In this document: positions 1 to 7,843 of the stretch, one piece after another
Position numbering within the stretch: the stretch's first letter is position 1
Layout of the letters: every line of letters starts with the position of its first letter
Source of the DNA: Collinsella sp.
GTDB taxonomy: Bacteria; Actinomycetota; Coriobacteriia; Coriobacteriales; Coriobacteriaceae
NCBI GenBank assembly: GCA_019419545.1
Contig: DXZT01000024.1
Coordinates: 29,773 to 46,149, forward strand
Reading direction: 5' to 3'
DNA: 16,377 bases
Translations under genes and position numbers: made by a program
Notes under the pieces: generated by a model
Database searches by the model: none
The model's input: the letters and a program-made list of their open reading frames with translations, nothing else
What the model was told of the DNA's origin: nothing

Positions 1-996
1 CTCTCCACGTACAACCTAAGTAACTCGCGGCTCGACCGCAGCCACCACCGCGATCTGCGCCACGTGGCGTGCGCCGTGTATGTCCGTATGGCGCGCTACT
101 ATGACACGCACCGAAAGACCGGCATCGTGGCGAGCTTATTTGGGGAGGAGACGGCCATGCCCTACACCATGTTTGCCTCGGCCGTATTCTTTGCGCCCGA
201 GCGCCACGAGGACTGCGAATACCGCTTGAATCCCATCCATATCTACCGTTGCCAAAACGGCTTTTGGGAATGCATGCGTATCCACGGTAGTAGGCAAAAG
301 AGCAGCAAGCTCGGTGAAATGATGCGCGCCTGCGACCAACGCCTGCGCCTGGCGCTGGACCCCGCCCATCCCCTTAAGGAAGAAAAGGTCCCCAAATATC
401 TGGCCAAGATTATCGATGACGAGATTGTGGTATGGCTTTCGTGGGACGCCGCACACCAGCCCGTCAAGATCGATATCGATCTGAGTCAGCTGGGGCACAT
501 TCGAAGCGCCGCCGCGCAAACGCGTGAAGCGCTTTTGATCGATGAAGAGCGCGAGGACGGCGCACCTGTGGAAGCCGAGGCAGCGGACTCAGGGCAACCG
601 GAAGCCGAGCCCGTAGCCGACGCGATTGTCGAGGCGGTCGCGGCACCCATTCGGCAGGACGAGACCGACGAGCCAACCATATCCACCGAACAGTTTGGTG
701 TCGTGGCGCCGCTGCTCGCACCGACGCCAGCGGTCGTATCGACTGCACCCGCTGGCACCGCAACCGCACTCGATCCCGCCGCAGACGCCTATCTTCGAGC
801 ACTACTCGAGCAAAACGCAGCGCAGACGGCATCGGCGGTGGAGAGGTCGGGACAGAGCGAGGACATGCTCGTCGATACCATCAACGAGGCGCTCTTTGAC
901 CTGGTGGGAGACACCGTTATCGAATTCGGCGCGGCAGGACCGCAAATTATCGAGGATTACGAAGCAGACGTGAGAGGATACCTAGACCATGAGTGA
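1..996 (+). CDS. TerB_N/TerB_C domain protein, C-terminal part (5' end outside window)
   Basis: The reading frame is open from base 1, so the true start lies upstream and only the last 331 residues are visible. Residues about 1-150 look like the end of a TerB_N-type region, with an N-terminal YNLSNSRLD stretch, an MF.SAVFF segment and an IYRCQNGFWE segment. From about residue 157 a TerB_C-like region begins (IDLSQLGHIRSAA, then TREALLIDEE), and the C-terminus (INEALFDLVGDTVIEF) fits the end of that domain. Between them, residues about 185-255 form a low-complexity Ala/Glu/Pro-rich linker that splits the TerB_C region. TerB-related domains belong to the tellurite-resistance (Ter) stress network and have been predicted to work with DNA-processing ATPases and helicases. 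The stop overlaps the start of the ATPase gene by 8 bp, so the two proteins are probably co-translated and act together. The biochemical activity is unknown. The family call is from recognised sequence patterns, not a search. Confidence 0.75.
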   Translation, partial: LSTYNLSNSRLDRSHHRDLRHVACAVYVRMARYYDTHRKTGIVASLFGEETAMPYTMFASAVFFAPERHEDCEYRLNPIHIYRCQNGFWECMRIHGSRQKSSKLGEMMRACDQRLRLALDPAHPLKEEKVPKYLAKIIDDEIVVWLSWDAAHQPVKIDIDLSQLGHIRSAAAQTREALLIDEEREDGAPVEAEAADSGQPEAEPVADAIVEAVAAPIRQDETDEPTISTEQFGVVAPLLAPTPAVVSTAPAGTATALDPAADAYLRALLEQNAAQTASAVERSGQSEDMLVDTINEALFDLVGDTVIEFGAAGPQIIEDYEADVRGYLDHE

Positions 997-2293
997 TACC
1001 GCATCCGCAGCACCCCGCGTGCCCAAGCGCGTCGCCGCCGTCATTCTCAACTCACTCAAGGGCGGCGTGGTCCCGCGCATCGGCCTTCCCTACATCACCG
1101 TAGGGCGCGAGGTCGAGATCCGCGCCCTGCTCACCGATCTGAGTCTCATCGCCGACGGTGGCGCGAGCTTCCGCTTTCTGGTCGGTCGTTACGGCGCCGG
1201 CAAGAGCTTTTTGCTCCAGACCATCCGCACGCACGCCATGGGCGAGGGATTCGTCGTCGCTGATGCCGACCTATCCCCTGAGCGCCGCCTGCAGGGCGGC
1301 CAGGGACAGGGCCTTGCCACCTACCGTGAGCTCATCCGCAATATATCGACCAAGACGCGCCCCGAAGGCGGCGCGCTCAACCTTATCCTGGATCGCTGGG
1401 TCGCCTCGTGCGCGGACTCCGATGAGTCGGCTATCAATGCCCAACTCGCTCCGCTCGAGGAAATGGTCCACGGCTTCGACTTTGCCCGCATGCTCCGTCG
1501 CTATCGCGCGGCCGTTTCCGAGGGCGACGAGGAGACCATGAGCCGCGTGACCAAGTGGATCCGAGGCGAGTACCGAACCAAGAGCGAGGCGCGCGCCGAG
1601 CTGGGCTCCTCGACCATCATCAGCGATGACGACTGGTACGACTACGTCAAACTCATCGCACGCTTTTTGGTCTGCAGCGGCTACAAGGGCATGCTGGTGC
1701 TCATCGACGAACTCGTAAACCTGTACAAGATTCCCAACGCCATCACGCGCCAGTACAACTACGAGAAAATCCTCACCATGTACAACGACACGCTCCAGGG
1801 CAAGGCGCAGTACTTGGGCATGATCATGGGCGGCACGCCGACCTCCATCGAGGACCGCCGTCGCGGCGTATTCTCCTACGAGGCTCTGCGCAGCCGGCTC
1901 GCTCAGGGTCGCTTTGCACGCGAGGACCTTAAGGACATGCTCGCGCCCATCATCCGCTTGCAGCCGCTCACCTACGAGGAGCTACTGGTGCTGATCGAAA
2001 AACTCATGCAAATTCACGCCGGCTACTTTGGCTGGACGCCCACGCTTACCGAGAACGACTTGGTGGACTTCCTCAAGATTGAGTTTGGCCGCGTGGGAGC
2101 CGATACGCACCTGACGCCTCGCGAGGTCATTCGCGACTTTATCGAGCTGCTCGACATCCTATGCCAGAACCCCGATGCCAACGTTGCCGAGCTACTACAA
2201 AGCGTCGGCGGTGACGCGCTGGCGCCAGCAACCGCAACAGGCGACACCGATACCGCAGGTGGCGACCGTAACTTCGCCGAATTCACCATCTAA
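989..2293 (+). CDS. BrxC/BrxD-family (DUF2791) P-loop ATPase
   Basis: A 434-residue ATPase. Walker A is at residues 66-73 (GRYGAGKS), and Walker B at about 234-241 (GMLVLIDE, acidic pair D240 E241). The run after Walker A (VVADADLSPERRLQG) and the late GTPTSIEDRRRGVFSYEALRSRL segment are characteristic of the BREX ATP-binding family that includes BrxD. BrxD works with the BrxHI helicase in type 2 BREX phage defence. Here the partners are a TerB_C protein upstream (8-bp overlap) and an Lhr-like helicase downstream, but no PglX, PglZ or other BREX gene is visible. A likely role is an ATP-driven DNA-loading or remodelling partner of the helicase. The ATG at 989 follows a GAGAGG motif at a reasonable distance. 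The last 30 residues are Ala/Thr/Gly-rich and probably disordered. Confidence in the family is high, in a defence role moderate. Confidence 0.88.
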   Translation: MSDTASAAPRVPKRVAAVILNSLKGGVVPRIGLPYITVGREVEIRALLTDLSLIADGGASFRFLVGRYGAGKSFLLQTIRTHAMGEGFVVADADLSPERRLQGGQGQGLATYRELIRNISTKTRPEGGALNLILDRWVASCADSDESAINAQLAPLEEMVHGFDFARMLRRYRAAVSEGDEETMSRVTKWIRGEYRTKSEARAELGSSTIISDDDWYDYVKLIARFLVCSGYKGMLVLIDELVNLYKIPNAITRQYNYEKILTMYNDTLQGKAQYLGMIMGGTPTSIEDRRRGVFSYEALRSRLAQGRFAREDLKDMLAPIIRLQPLTYEELLVLIEKLMQIHAGYFGWTPTLTENDLVDFLKIEFGRVGADTHLTPREVIRDFIELLDILCQNPDANVAELLQSVGGDALAPATATGDTDTAGGDRNFAEFTI

Positions 2294-2330
2294 CCTGCCA
2301 AAAAGGGACAGGTTTATTTTGGTAGGTTTT
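2292..2330 (+). repeat. Hairpin overlapping the ATPase stop codon, followed by a T run
   Basis: The arms AACCTGCCAAAA (2292-2303) and TTTTGGTAGGTT (2317-2328) pair over 12 bp with one G-T wobble and a 13-base loop. A run of four T ends at 2330. The left arm begins inside the TAA stop of the ATPase gene. The AT-rich stem base and the GGGACAGG loop differ from the surrounding GC-rich coding DNA. It may be a weak or leaky terminator that tunes helicase expression, or the remnant of a REP-like palindromic repeat. Confidence 0.5.
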
Positions 2331-2399
2331 ATCTGGGCGAACGTTGAGACAGTAATGCAGCAAGCCACTGACCACCGCGTTAAGAGGTTCGTATATGAG

Positions 2400-2405
2400 A
2401 GGAGG
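2400..2405 (+). promoter_or_regulatory. Ribosome binding site deciding the helicase start
   Basis: A perfect AGGAGG lies 4 bases before the GTG at 2410. It falls inside the open frame that begins at the ATG at 2395, whose own upstream site (AGAGG, 2383-2387) is weaker. This favours GTG 2410 as the start, but the short spacing leaves ATG 2395 possible. Confidence 0.55.
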
Positions 2406-2409
2406 CCCC

Positions 2410-4854
2410 GTGAACGCCTTTGACCGCTACGCCCCGTTTATCCAAGACTTCATCTACTCCCACGATTGGGATAGCCTGCGCTCCATTCAGGTTGCGGCAG
2501 CAGATGCCATCTTTAACACACAAGACAATGTGCTCCTGACGGCATCCACGGCATCCGGCAAAACCGAAGCGGCCTTCTTTCCCATCCTGACCGAGTTTTG
2601 GGAGAACCCGCCCGCAAGCGTTGGCGCCCTCTACATCGGCCCCCTCAAGGCACTCATCAATGATCAGTTCGTCCGTCTCAATGACCTGTGCGAAGAGGCC
2701 GACATCCCCGTCTGGCACTGGCATGGCGACGTCTCGCAATCGCACAAAGCTAAGCTCATCAAAAAACCGAGCGGCATCTTGCAGATTACGCCCGAGTCAC
2801 TCGAGGCGCTCTTAATCCATAAGCACATGGCGATCCCGCGCATGTTTTGCGACCTACGCTACGTGGTCATCGATGAGGTCCACTCGCTCATGCGCGGCGA
2901 TCGAGGCGGGCAAACGCTCTGCCTTATCGAGCGACTCTCGCGCATGGCCGGCGTGCAGCCTCGCCGCATTGGCCTTTCGGCCACCATCGGGGACCCGGAA
3001 CGCACGGGTGCCTTTCTCTCACAGGGAACGGGGCGCAACTGTGTTATCCCCCGCTTTGAAGAACCGCACCGCGTATGGCGCATCTCCATGGAGCACTTCT
3101 ACAACTCGGGCCCCCAGGCACAGCAGCGGGGATTCATGGGCACAGGTCCTCAAGAGGCCGAAGTGCTCGCGTGCGAGCGCATCGAGGCAGCGGCATCCGC
3201 GGCGCTGCCGGCCGGTGCTCAAGACATGCGTCACAGCGGACAACTCACGCAAGAGGAGCGCCGCCAACGTCGCGAGCAGGCACGGGGCAAGGCTGCCCCC
3301 AAGGACCGTCGCACTTCCTCAGCCCCCGAGGGCGAAGTCGACATCCCGCAGGCAACCGAACAGGCACTGCTCAACCCCACCGACACCGCACCCGACAACG
3401 CCGACCCCGGCATGGGCTACATCTTTGAGCATACCCGCGGCCGCAAGTGCCTGGTCTTTGCCAACTCGCGCGAGGAGGCAGAGGCCGTGTGCTCCATGTT
3501 GCGCAGCTACTGCGAGAGCCGGCACGAGCCAGACCGCTTTCTAATCCATCACGGCAACCTTTCGGCATCGCTGCGCGAGACGGCCGAGGAGCTCATGCGC
3601 GACGAAGAGCAGGCGCAGACGACCGTCACCACCTCCACGCTGGAGCTCGGCATTGATATCGGTCGCCTGGAGCGCGCGTTCCAGATTGACGCGCCGTTTA
3701 CCGTCAGCTCCTTTTTGCAGCGCATGGGGCGCACAGGCCGTCGCGACCTTCCGCCCGAGATGTGGTTTGTCATGCGAGAGGAAGAACCCGAGCCGCGCAC
3801 GATGATGCCCGAAACGATACCCTGGAAGCTCCTGCAGGGCATCGCACTCGTACAACTCTATCGCGAGGAAAAGTGGGTCGAGCCGCCCGAGCTCGATCGA
3901 CTCCCCTACAGCCTGCTCTACCACCAGACCATGTCGACGCTCGCCAGCACCGGCGAGCTCACGCCGGCCGAGCTTGCTCAGCGCGTGCTCACGCTCAGCT
4001 ATTTCCACCGCGTCTCGGCCGATGACTATCGCGTACTGCTGCGCCACCTCATCAAGATCGACCACATCCAGGTCACCGAGGGCGGTGGGCTCATCGTGGG
4101 TCTCGCGGGCGAGCGCATCATTAACAACTTTAAGTTCTACGCTGTGTTCCAGGAAAACGAGGAGTTCACCGTTCGCAGCGAGTCGGCCGAGTTGGGCACG
4201 ATCGTCAATCCGCCACCGCCCGGTGAGCGCATCGCCATAGCCGGGCACTGCTGGATAGTCGAGGAAGTGGACTGGAAGCGACACACCGTCTTTGCCACGC
4301 AAGTCAAAGGTCGTGTGCCGGCATACTTTGGCGACTGCCCCGGCGACATTAACACGCATGTACTCGAGCGCATGCGCAAGGCGCTCAACGAGCACGCGGC
4401 ATATCCGTACCTCATGGGCAACGCACGGGCACGCCTTGCACAGGCTCGTCATACCGCCGAGATTTCGGGTGCGGGGACCAAACCGCTCATCAACCTGGGT
4501 GGCGACACCTGGGTGCTCTTCCCCTGGTTGGGCAGCTACGCCTTTCTGGCGCTCGAACGTATGCTCAAGATTAAGTGTGCCGCGGAGCTGGGCCTTCGCG
4601 GGCTCGATCCGTCGCGTCCATACTTTATGCAGTTTAAGATGAAGGCCGACGAGGAGACGTTCTTTGAGGTGCTCGCAGCCGAGGCCGAAAAGGACTTCGA
4701 CCCCATCGAGCTCGTCTATCCCGGCGAGGTGCCTTACTTTGATCGTTACGATGAGTTCGTTCCCGAAGAGCTCGTGCTCAAGGGCTTTGCCGAAGGCGTG
4801 CTCGACATCGAAGGCATGAAGCAGCGCGTTCTCGGCTGGCGCGACCACGCCTAA
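2410..4854 (+). CDS. Lhr/BrxHI-like DEAD/DEAH-box helicase
   Basis: A superfamily 2 helicase of 814 residues if it starts at GTG 2410 (819 from ATG 2395). Motifs in order: I at 48-52 (ASGKT), II at 155-158 (DEVH), III at 190-192 (SAT), V around 408-416 (TSTLELGID) and VI at 437-445 (QRMGRTGRR). Between the two RecA-like domains, residues about 232-335 form a charged Arg/Glu/Ala-rich insert that is probably flexible. The C-terminal 350 residues resemble the winged-helix and Lhr-type extension. The family translocates on DNA or unwinds it using ATP. It is the last gene of the cassette with the TerB_C protein and BrxD-like ATPase, separated from the ATPase by 116 bp holding a hairpin. The same ATPase-helicase pairing occurs as BrxD-BrxHI in type 2 BREX, which suggests they act together on DNA. 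A general repair role as a plain Lhr helicase is the alternative. Confidence 0.88.
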   Translation: MNAFDRYAPFIQDFIYSHDWDSLRSIQVAAADAIFNTQDNVLLTASTASGKTEAAFFPILTEFWENPPASVGALYIGPLKALINDQFVRLNDLCEEADIPVWHWHGDVSQSHKAKLIKKPSGILQITPESLEALLIHKHMAIPRMFCDLRYVVIDEVHSLMRGDRGGQTLCLIERLSRMAGVQPRRIGLSATIGDPERTGAFLSQGTGRNCVIPRFEEPHRVWRISMEHFYNSGPQAQQRGFMGTGPQEAEVLACERIEAAASAALPAGAQDMRHSGQLTQEERRQRREQARGKAAPKDRRTSSAPEGEVDIPQATEQALLNPTDTAPDNADPGMGYIFEHTRGRKCLVFANSREEAEAVCSMLRSYCESRHEPDRFLIHHGNLSASLRETAEELMRDEEQAQTTVTTSTLELGIDIGRLERAFQIDAPFTVSSFLQRMGRTGRRDLPPEMWFVMREEEPEPRTMMPETIPWKLLQGIALVQLYREEKWVEPPELDRLPYSLLYHQTMSTLASTGELTPAELAQRVLTLSYFHRVSADDYRVLLRHLIKIDHIQVTEGGGLIVGLAGERIINNFKFYAVFQENEEFTVRSESAELGTIVNPPPPGERIAIAGHCWIVEEVDWKRHTVFATQVKGRVPAYFGDCPGDINTHVLERMRKALNEHAAYPYLMGNARARLAQARHTAEISGAGTKPLINLGGDTWVLFPWLGSYAFLALERMLKIKCAAELGLRGLDPSRPYFMQFKMKADEETFFEVLAAEAEKDFDPIELVYPGEVPYFDRYDEFVPEELVLKGFAEGVLDIEGMKQRVLGWRDHA

Positions 4855-4943
4855 GACCAGTCTTTTTTGGGACGGGGCTTGTTGAGCTACTTTGGGCATG
4901 ACCAAGAAGTAGCTAAAAGAGCCCCACCACAAACAGACTGGTC
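4855..4943. repeat. 89-bp nested palindrome between convergent genes
   Basis: Three nested inverted repeats share one centre: GACCAGTC (4855-4862) with GACTGGTC (4936-4943), GGGGCT (4874-4879) with AGCCCC (4920-4925), and AGCTACTT (4885-4892) with AAGTAGCT (4907-4914). The bases between them are partly complementary, so the RNA from either strand could fold into one long interrupted hairpin. It starts on the base after the helicase stop and ends 13 bases before the stop of the convergent gene. It could be a bidirectional terminator or a dispersed palindromic element. A T6 run lies in the left arm rather than after the stem, so it is not a standard intrinsic terminator. Confidence 0.65.
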
Positions 4944-4956
4944 GCAGGGAGACGTG

Positions 4957-5832
4957 CTAGTCGTGGAGAGCAGTGCCGAGGAAGTCGGTGTCGAAGGGCA
5001 CAGCTTCGGCAAAGACATAGTCGCCGTCACTGGCGATGAGCAGGTAGTTTTCCTCGCCGCCGAACTTCGCATCGCCACATGGGACCACCCAGGCATGGGC
5101 GAATACCTCGAGTGCCGTGGCAGCGCAGTCGCGCAGGAACGTCACGTCGCTCCCCTCGTTTGCGCTTACGATATTGGCAACGTAGACGCCACCGACATTT
5201 AGGCTGCCCCGCACCAAACGCAACGCCTCAACCGTCGCCAGCTCGCGTACGGGCTCGGCACCGCCAAAGCAATCGCTCACGACCACGTCGTAGCGACGAT
5301 GGCCCACACTCGTCACGCCCAGATACGAGCGAGCCTCAGCGGTAATCACCCGCAAGCGGTCGCCCACCGCGCGCTCCAGCTCGTCCAGGTAGAACCAACG
5401 GCGCGCCAGGCGCGTAATCTCGGCATCGTACTCAATGACGTCCATGCGCAAGCTCTCGTGCGACATCAGCGCGAACTTGGGATAGGCAAACCCACCGCCG
5501 CCCAGCATAAGCGTACGGTCGATACCGTGACCATAAGCGTCACGCATTGCGTCCTCGGCCTCAAACACATCGTCAAATGCACGATAATACGCAAAGACGG
5601 GCTCTGCCCAACGATCGCCAACATGGCTTGCGCTTTGGTAGACGCCGCCCTGCACGAGCACGCGAATCTCATCGCCGCCCTCATCGTGCACGCGTTTCAC
5701 GCGCGCCAACCCATTGCGGGTTCGCGCAACCTGCAGACAGGCAGCACGAACAGCGACAGCGGCCGCACCAAGCGCCGCGGCTCCCAGAGCAACGCCGGCA
5801 ACGACGCCGGCAGAAACACTCGGCTTGTTCAT
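4957..5832 (-). CDS. Membrane-anchored spermidine-synthase-fold protein
   Basis: A 291-residue protein with an N-terminal hydrophobic Ala/Val/Gly segment (about 6-33), likely a membrane anchor or uncleaved signal. A Rossmann domain of the spermidine synthase/SAM methyltransferase type follows. It has the glycine-rich loop LMLGGGGFAYP (108-118), an acidic strand end DVIEYD (131-136) where the cofactor ribose would bind, and YDVVVSDCFGG (181-191). Similar bacterial proteins are annotated as spermidine synthases or methyltransferases without proof of polyamine activity. The ATG directly follows the TAG stop of elp3 with no gap, and its AAAGGAG ribosome site lies within the end of elp3, so the two are co-transcribed and probably translationally coupled. 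The substrate is not readable from the sequence. Confidence 0.8.
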   Translation of the reverse strand: MNKPSVSAGVVAGVALGAAALGAAAVAVRAACLQVARTRNGLARVKRVHDEGGDEIRVLVQGGVYQSASHVGDRWAEPVFAYYRAFDDVFEAEDAMRDAYGHGIDRTLMLGGGGFAYPKFALMSHESLRMDVIEYDAEITRLARRWFYLDELERAVGDRLRVITAEARSYLGVTSVGHRRYDVVVSDCFGGAEPVRELATVEALRLVRGSLNVGGVYVANIVSANEGSDVTFLRDCAATALEVFAHAWVVPCGDAKFGGEENYLLIASDGDYVFAEAVPFDTDFLGTALHD

Positions 5833-7740
5833 CTAGAGCTCCTTTTGCAGATAAAGGCCATGGTCATAAAATCCAAGATGGCGATAGTACTCGCGTGTGC
5901 CAATCGCGCTAATCACGTTGATACGTGCATAACCCGCATCCCGGGCAATCTCACACGCACGCTCCACGAGCAGACGCCCCAGACCGTGATGCTGAGCCGC
6001 CTGACCTTGATCCCCCACGCGTGCCGCCATGCCATACACGTGCACCTCACGAATCATCGCCTCATCCGGCGTCGTCGGCAACTCGTCCGCATGCGCGGCA
6101 ACAAACGAATGGTCGGGCAGCGACAACCGCAAAAAGCCCGCGATCTTGCCCCGCGGCGTCACCCACTGCAAAAAGCGCTCGTAAGTCACCGGCGTCTCGT
6201 ACGCCACTTCCTCATCAAGAGATAGCTCATCCAAGTCGGCACCCGCCGTGCTGATCTCGCGGTAACGGATCTCGCGCACCGTCGCACCGTCGCCCCGAGC
6301 AGCCAGGCGGTTCTCAACGAGCTGACGCAGGTTAGGCTTCTTGTTGCCCACCATGATGTCGTCGGAGCTAAAGTCACGAATCATGCGGCTGATGCGGCAG
6401 AACGCCGGCGTCACCACGATGTCGTCGGCCAGCACATTGAGCAGCTCTTCCTCGGTATAGGGGCGCCACTCGCCACGCTCGTAGCAGCCCACCAGACGCG
6501 AACCCTCGATGAGCGCGCACGGGTAGATCTTGACTTCGTCGGGCATAAAGGCCCCCTCGGTCATAAAGCACTCGTAGTCGCGCTTGTCCCCCTCGGGCGT
6601 GGTACCCAGCAAGTTGAGCATAAAATGCGCGTGGATCTTAAAGCCAAACAGGCGCGCAAGCGAAAACGCCCGCTCGATCTGTGCCACCGAAATGCGACGC
6701 TCGTTGATATCGAGCAGGTGCTGGTCGAGGCTCTGGATACCCATCTGAATCTTGGTGCAGCCCAGGCGGCGAATGAGCGCGAGGGTCTGCGGTGTTACGG
6801 CATCGGGGCGCGTCTCGATAACGAGCCCCACCACGCGATGCTTCGCCGTCTCGTTGATGCGCTGCTGACGCTCGAGCTCCTCCATCGTTGCCGTTTGCCA
6901 CTCGGCAACCTCGCCCCACGGCGTACCGGGGCCGTACAGACGACGCACCGCGCGGTTATAGCCACCCACGGCAGCATCCACACGCCCCTGCTCGTCGGCA
7001 ACACCGCTCGCAAGCTCGGCCTCGTCGGTCGCAATACCGGCAGCCCGATAGCGCTCGCGGCGCTCCGCCACCACCGGCGGCAGCGCATCGGCGGGAGCGT
7101 CATCGAGCAGGCGCCCCGCCTCGGCACGGCTGATGCCCGGACGCGCCAACATGGGGTTTGCCGCCACGCCGGCGACGGCATCGTCATTGAGCGCACGGAA
7201 AAGCTCCGACATAAACCACGTTTGATACCCTTGCGGATAGTCGCTCCAGGTACCGCCGAGCACAATGAGCTCGATCTTATCGGTCGCATGCCCCATTTGC
7301 GAAAGCGCCGTCAAACGGGCACTCACCTGCAGATACGGGTCGAAGCAGTTTTGCTCCGCACGGGCGCACGCCGGCTCGGCATGCAGATAGCTTTTAGGCA
7401 TGCGCAGATCGTTGGGGCAAAACAGGCAATCGCCCGAGCACGGCCAGGGCTTGGTGATGACGGTAATGGTCGCCACGCCCGAAGCCGTGCGACGAGGCTT
7501 CATGCGAAGCACCTGCAGCAGCTGACGCTCCAGCTCGGAATTGACATTCCATGCCGCCCAACGCGCCGGTTCCTCACGCTTCACCCGCTGGTAAAACGGC
7601 AGCAGGCGACGCTTGGCCAAATCGCGCTTATCGGCGCCCTCGCGGCGCGCCTCAGCATGTATCAGTTTGACGAGCGCTTTGTCGTCCACGGTCTCACCGC
7701 GACGCAGAGCGTCGAGTATGTTCAAGATAATCTGTTCCAT
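5833..7740 (-). CDS. elp3: Elp3-family radical SAM/GNAT tRNA uridine-34 modifying enzyme
   Basis: A 635-residue protein with the two-domain Elp3 layout. The radical SAM domain carries the cluster cysteines C101, C105 and C108 (PCSGDCLFCPND). Further family marks include VIETRPDAVTPQ, GCTKIQMGIQSLD and the HFMLNLLGTTPEGD segment. The C-terminal GNAT acetyltransferase domain (about 540-635) holds the acetyl-CoA loop QHHGLGRLL (583-591) and ends in EYYRHLGFYDHGLYLQKEL. In eukaryotes Elp3 is the catalytic subunit of Elongator and uses acetyl-CoA and radical chemistry to make cm5U34 in tRNA anticodons; bacterial and archaeal homologues act without the other subunits. At 635 residues it is longer than many prokaryotic homologues, with an extra Ala/Arg-rich stretch around 180-260. 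It is the first gene of an operon with the spermidine-synthase-like gene. A Trm9-like methyltransferase lies about 2 kb away. Confidence 0.93.
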   Translation of the reverse strand: MEQIILNILDALRRGETVDDKALVKLIHAEARREGADKRDLAKRRLLPFYQRVKREEPARWAAWNVNSELERQLLQVLRMKPRRTASGVATITVITKPWPCSGDCLFCPNDLRMPKSYLHAEPACARAEQNCFDPYLQVSARLTALSQMGHATDKIELIVLGGTWSDYPQGYQTWFMSELFRALNDDAVAGVAANPMLARPGISRAEAGRLLDDAPADALPPVVAERRERYRAAGIATDEAELASGVADEQGRVDAAVGGYNRAVRRLYGPGTPWGEVAEWQTATMEELERQQRINETAKHRVVGLVIETRPDAVTPQTLALIRRLGCTKIQMGIQSLDQHLLDINERRISVAQIERAFSLARLFGFKIHAHFMLNLLGTTPEGDKRDYECFMTEGAFMPDEVKIYPCALIEGSRLVGCYERGEWRPYTEEELLNVLADDIVVTPAFCRISRMIRDFSSDDIMVGNKKPNLRQLVENRLAARGDGATVREIRYREISTAGADLDELSLDEEVAYETPVTYERFLQWVTPRGKIAGFLRLSLPDHSFVAAHADELPTTPDEAMIREVHVYGMAARVGDQGQAAQHHGLGRLLVERACEIARDAGYARINVISAIGTREYYRHLGFYDHGLYLQKEL

Positions 7741-7746
7741 GTCCCC

Positions 7747-7752
7747 ATTGTA
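7747..7752 (-). promoter_or_regulatory. Candidate -10 box of elp3, possibly a leaderless transcript
   Basis: On the minus strand TACAAT (7752 to 7747) matches the TATAAT consensus at five of six bases and ends only 6 bases before the elp3 ATG. The start of transcription would then fall at or beside the start codon. No clear Shine-Dalgarno site precedes the ATG and no convincing -35 box is visible, because the expected place is filled by a GC-rich hairpin. Confidence 0.45.
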
Positions 7753-7758
7753 AAGGCA

Positions 7759-7792
7759 AAGGCGCCGAAGCCGACCGCGGCCCCGACGCCTT
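7759..7792 (-). terminator. Likely intrinsic terminator of the regulator-DUF4097 operon
   Basis: On the minus strand the arms begin AAGGCG and end CGCCTT. They extend inward to a 15-bp stem (three G-T wobbles) around a four-base loop, followed by TTT then CCTTTAC. It lies about 50 bases after the DUF4097 stop and just upstream of the elp3 -10 box. The T tract is short, so termination may be partial and allow read-through into elp3. Confidence 0.5.
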
Positions 7793-7843
7793 CATCAAAC
7801 AGCGCATCTAAGCATCTATGTTTGCGGACTTAGCCCGCCGTCG

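Noticed and set aside
1..4854. A complete BREX phage-exclusion locus
   Set aside because: Only BrxD-like and BrxHI-like proteins are present; no methyltransferase, PglZ or BrxL gene is visible, so the full system cannot be claimed from this window.
3541..4932. 463-codon open frame on the minus strand
   Set aside because: It lies antisense to the helicase gene, whose motifs are clear; long antisense frames are expected in GC-rich DNA, and the protein shows no recognisable domain.
5299..6225. 308-codon open frame on the plus strand
   Set aside because: It spans the elp3/spermidine-synthase-like junction in antisense and its composition is that of a shadow frame.
6625..7833. 402-codon open frame on the plus strand
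   Set aside because: It is antisense to elp3, rich in Arg/His/Ala, and has no motif or ribosome site of note.
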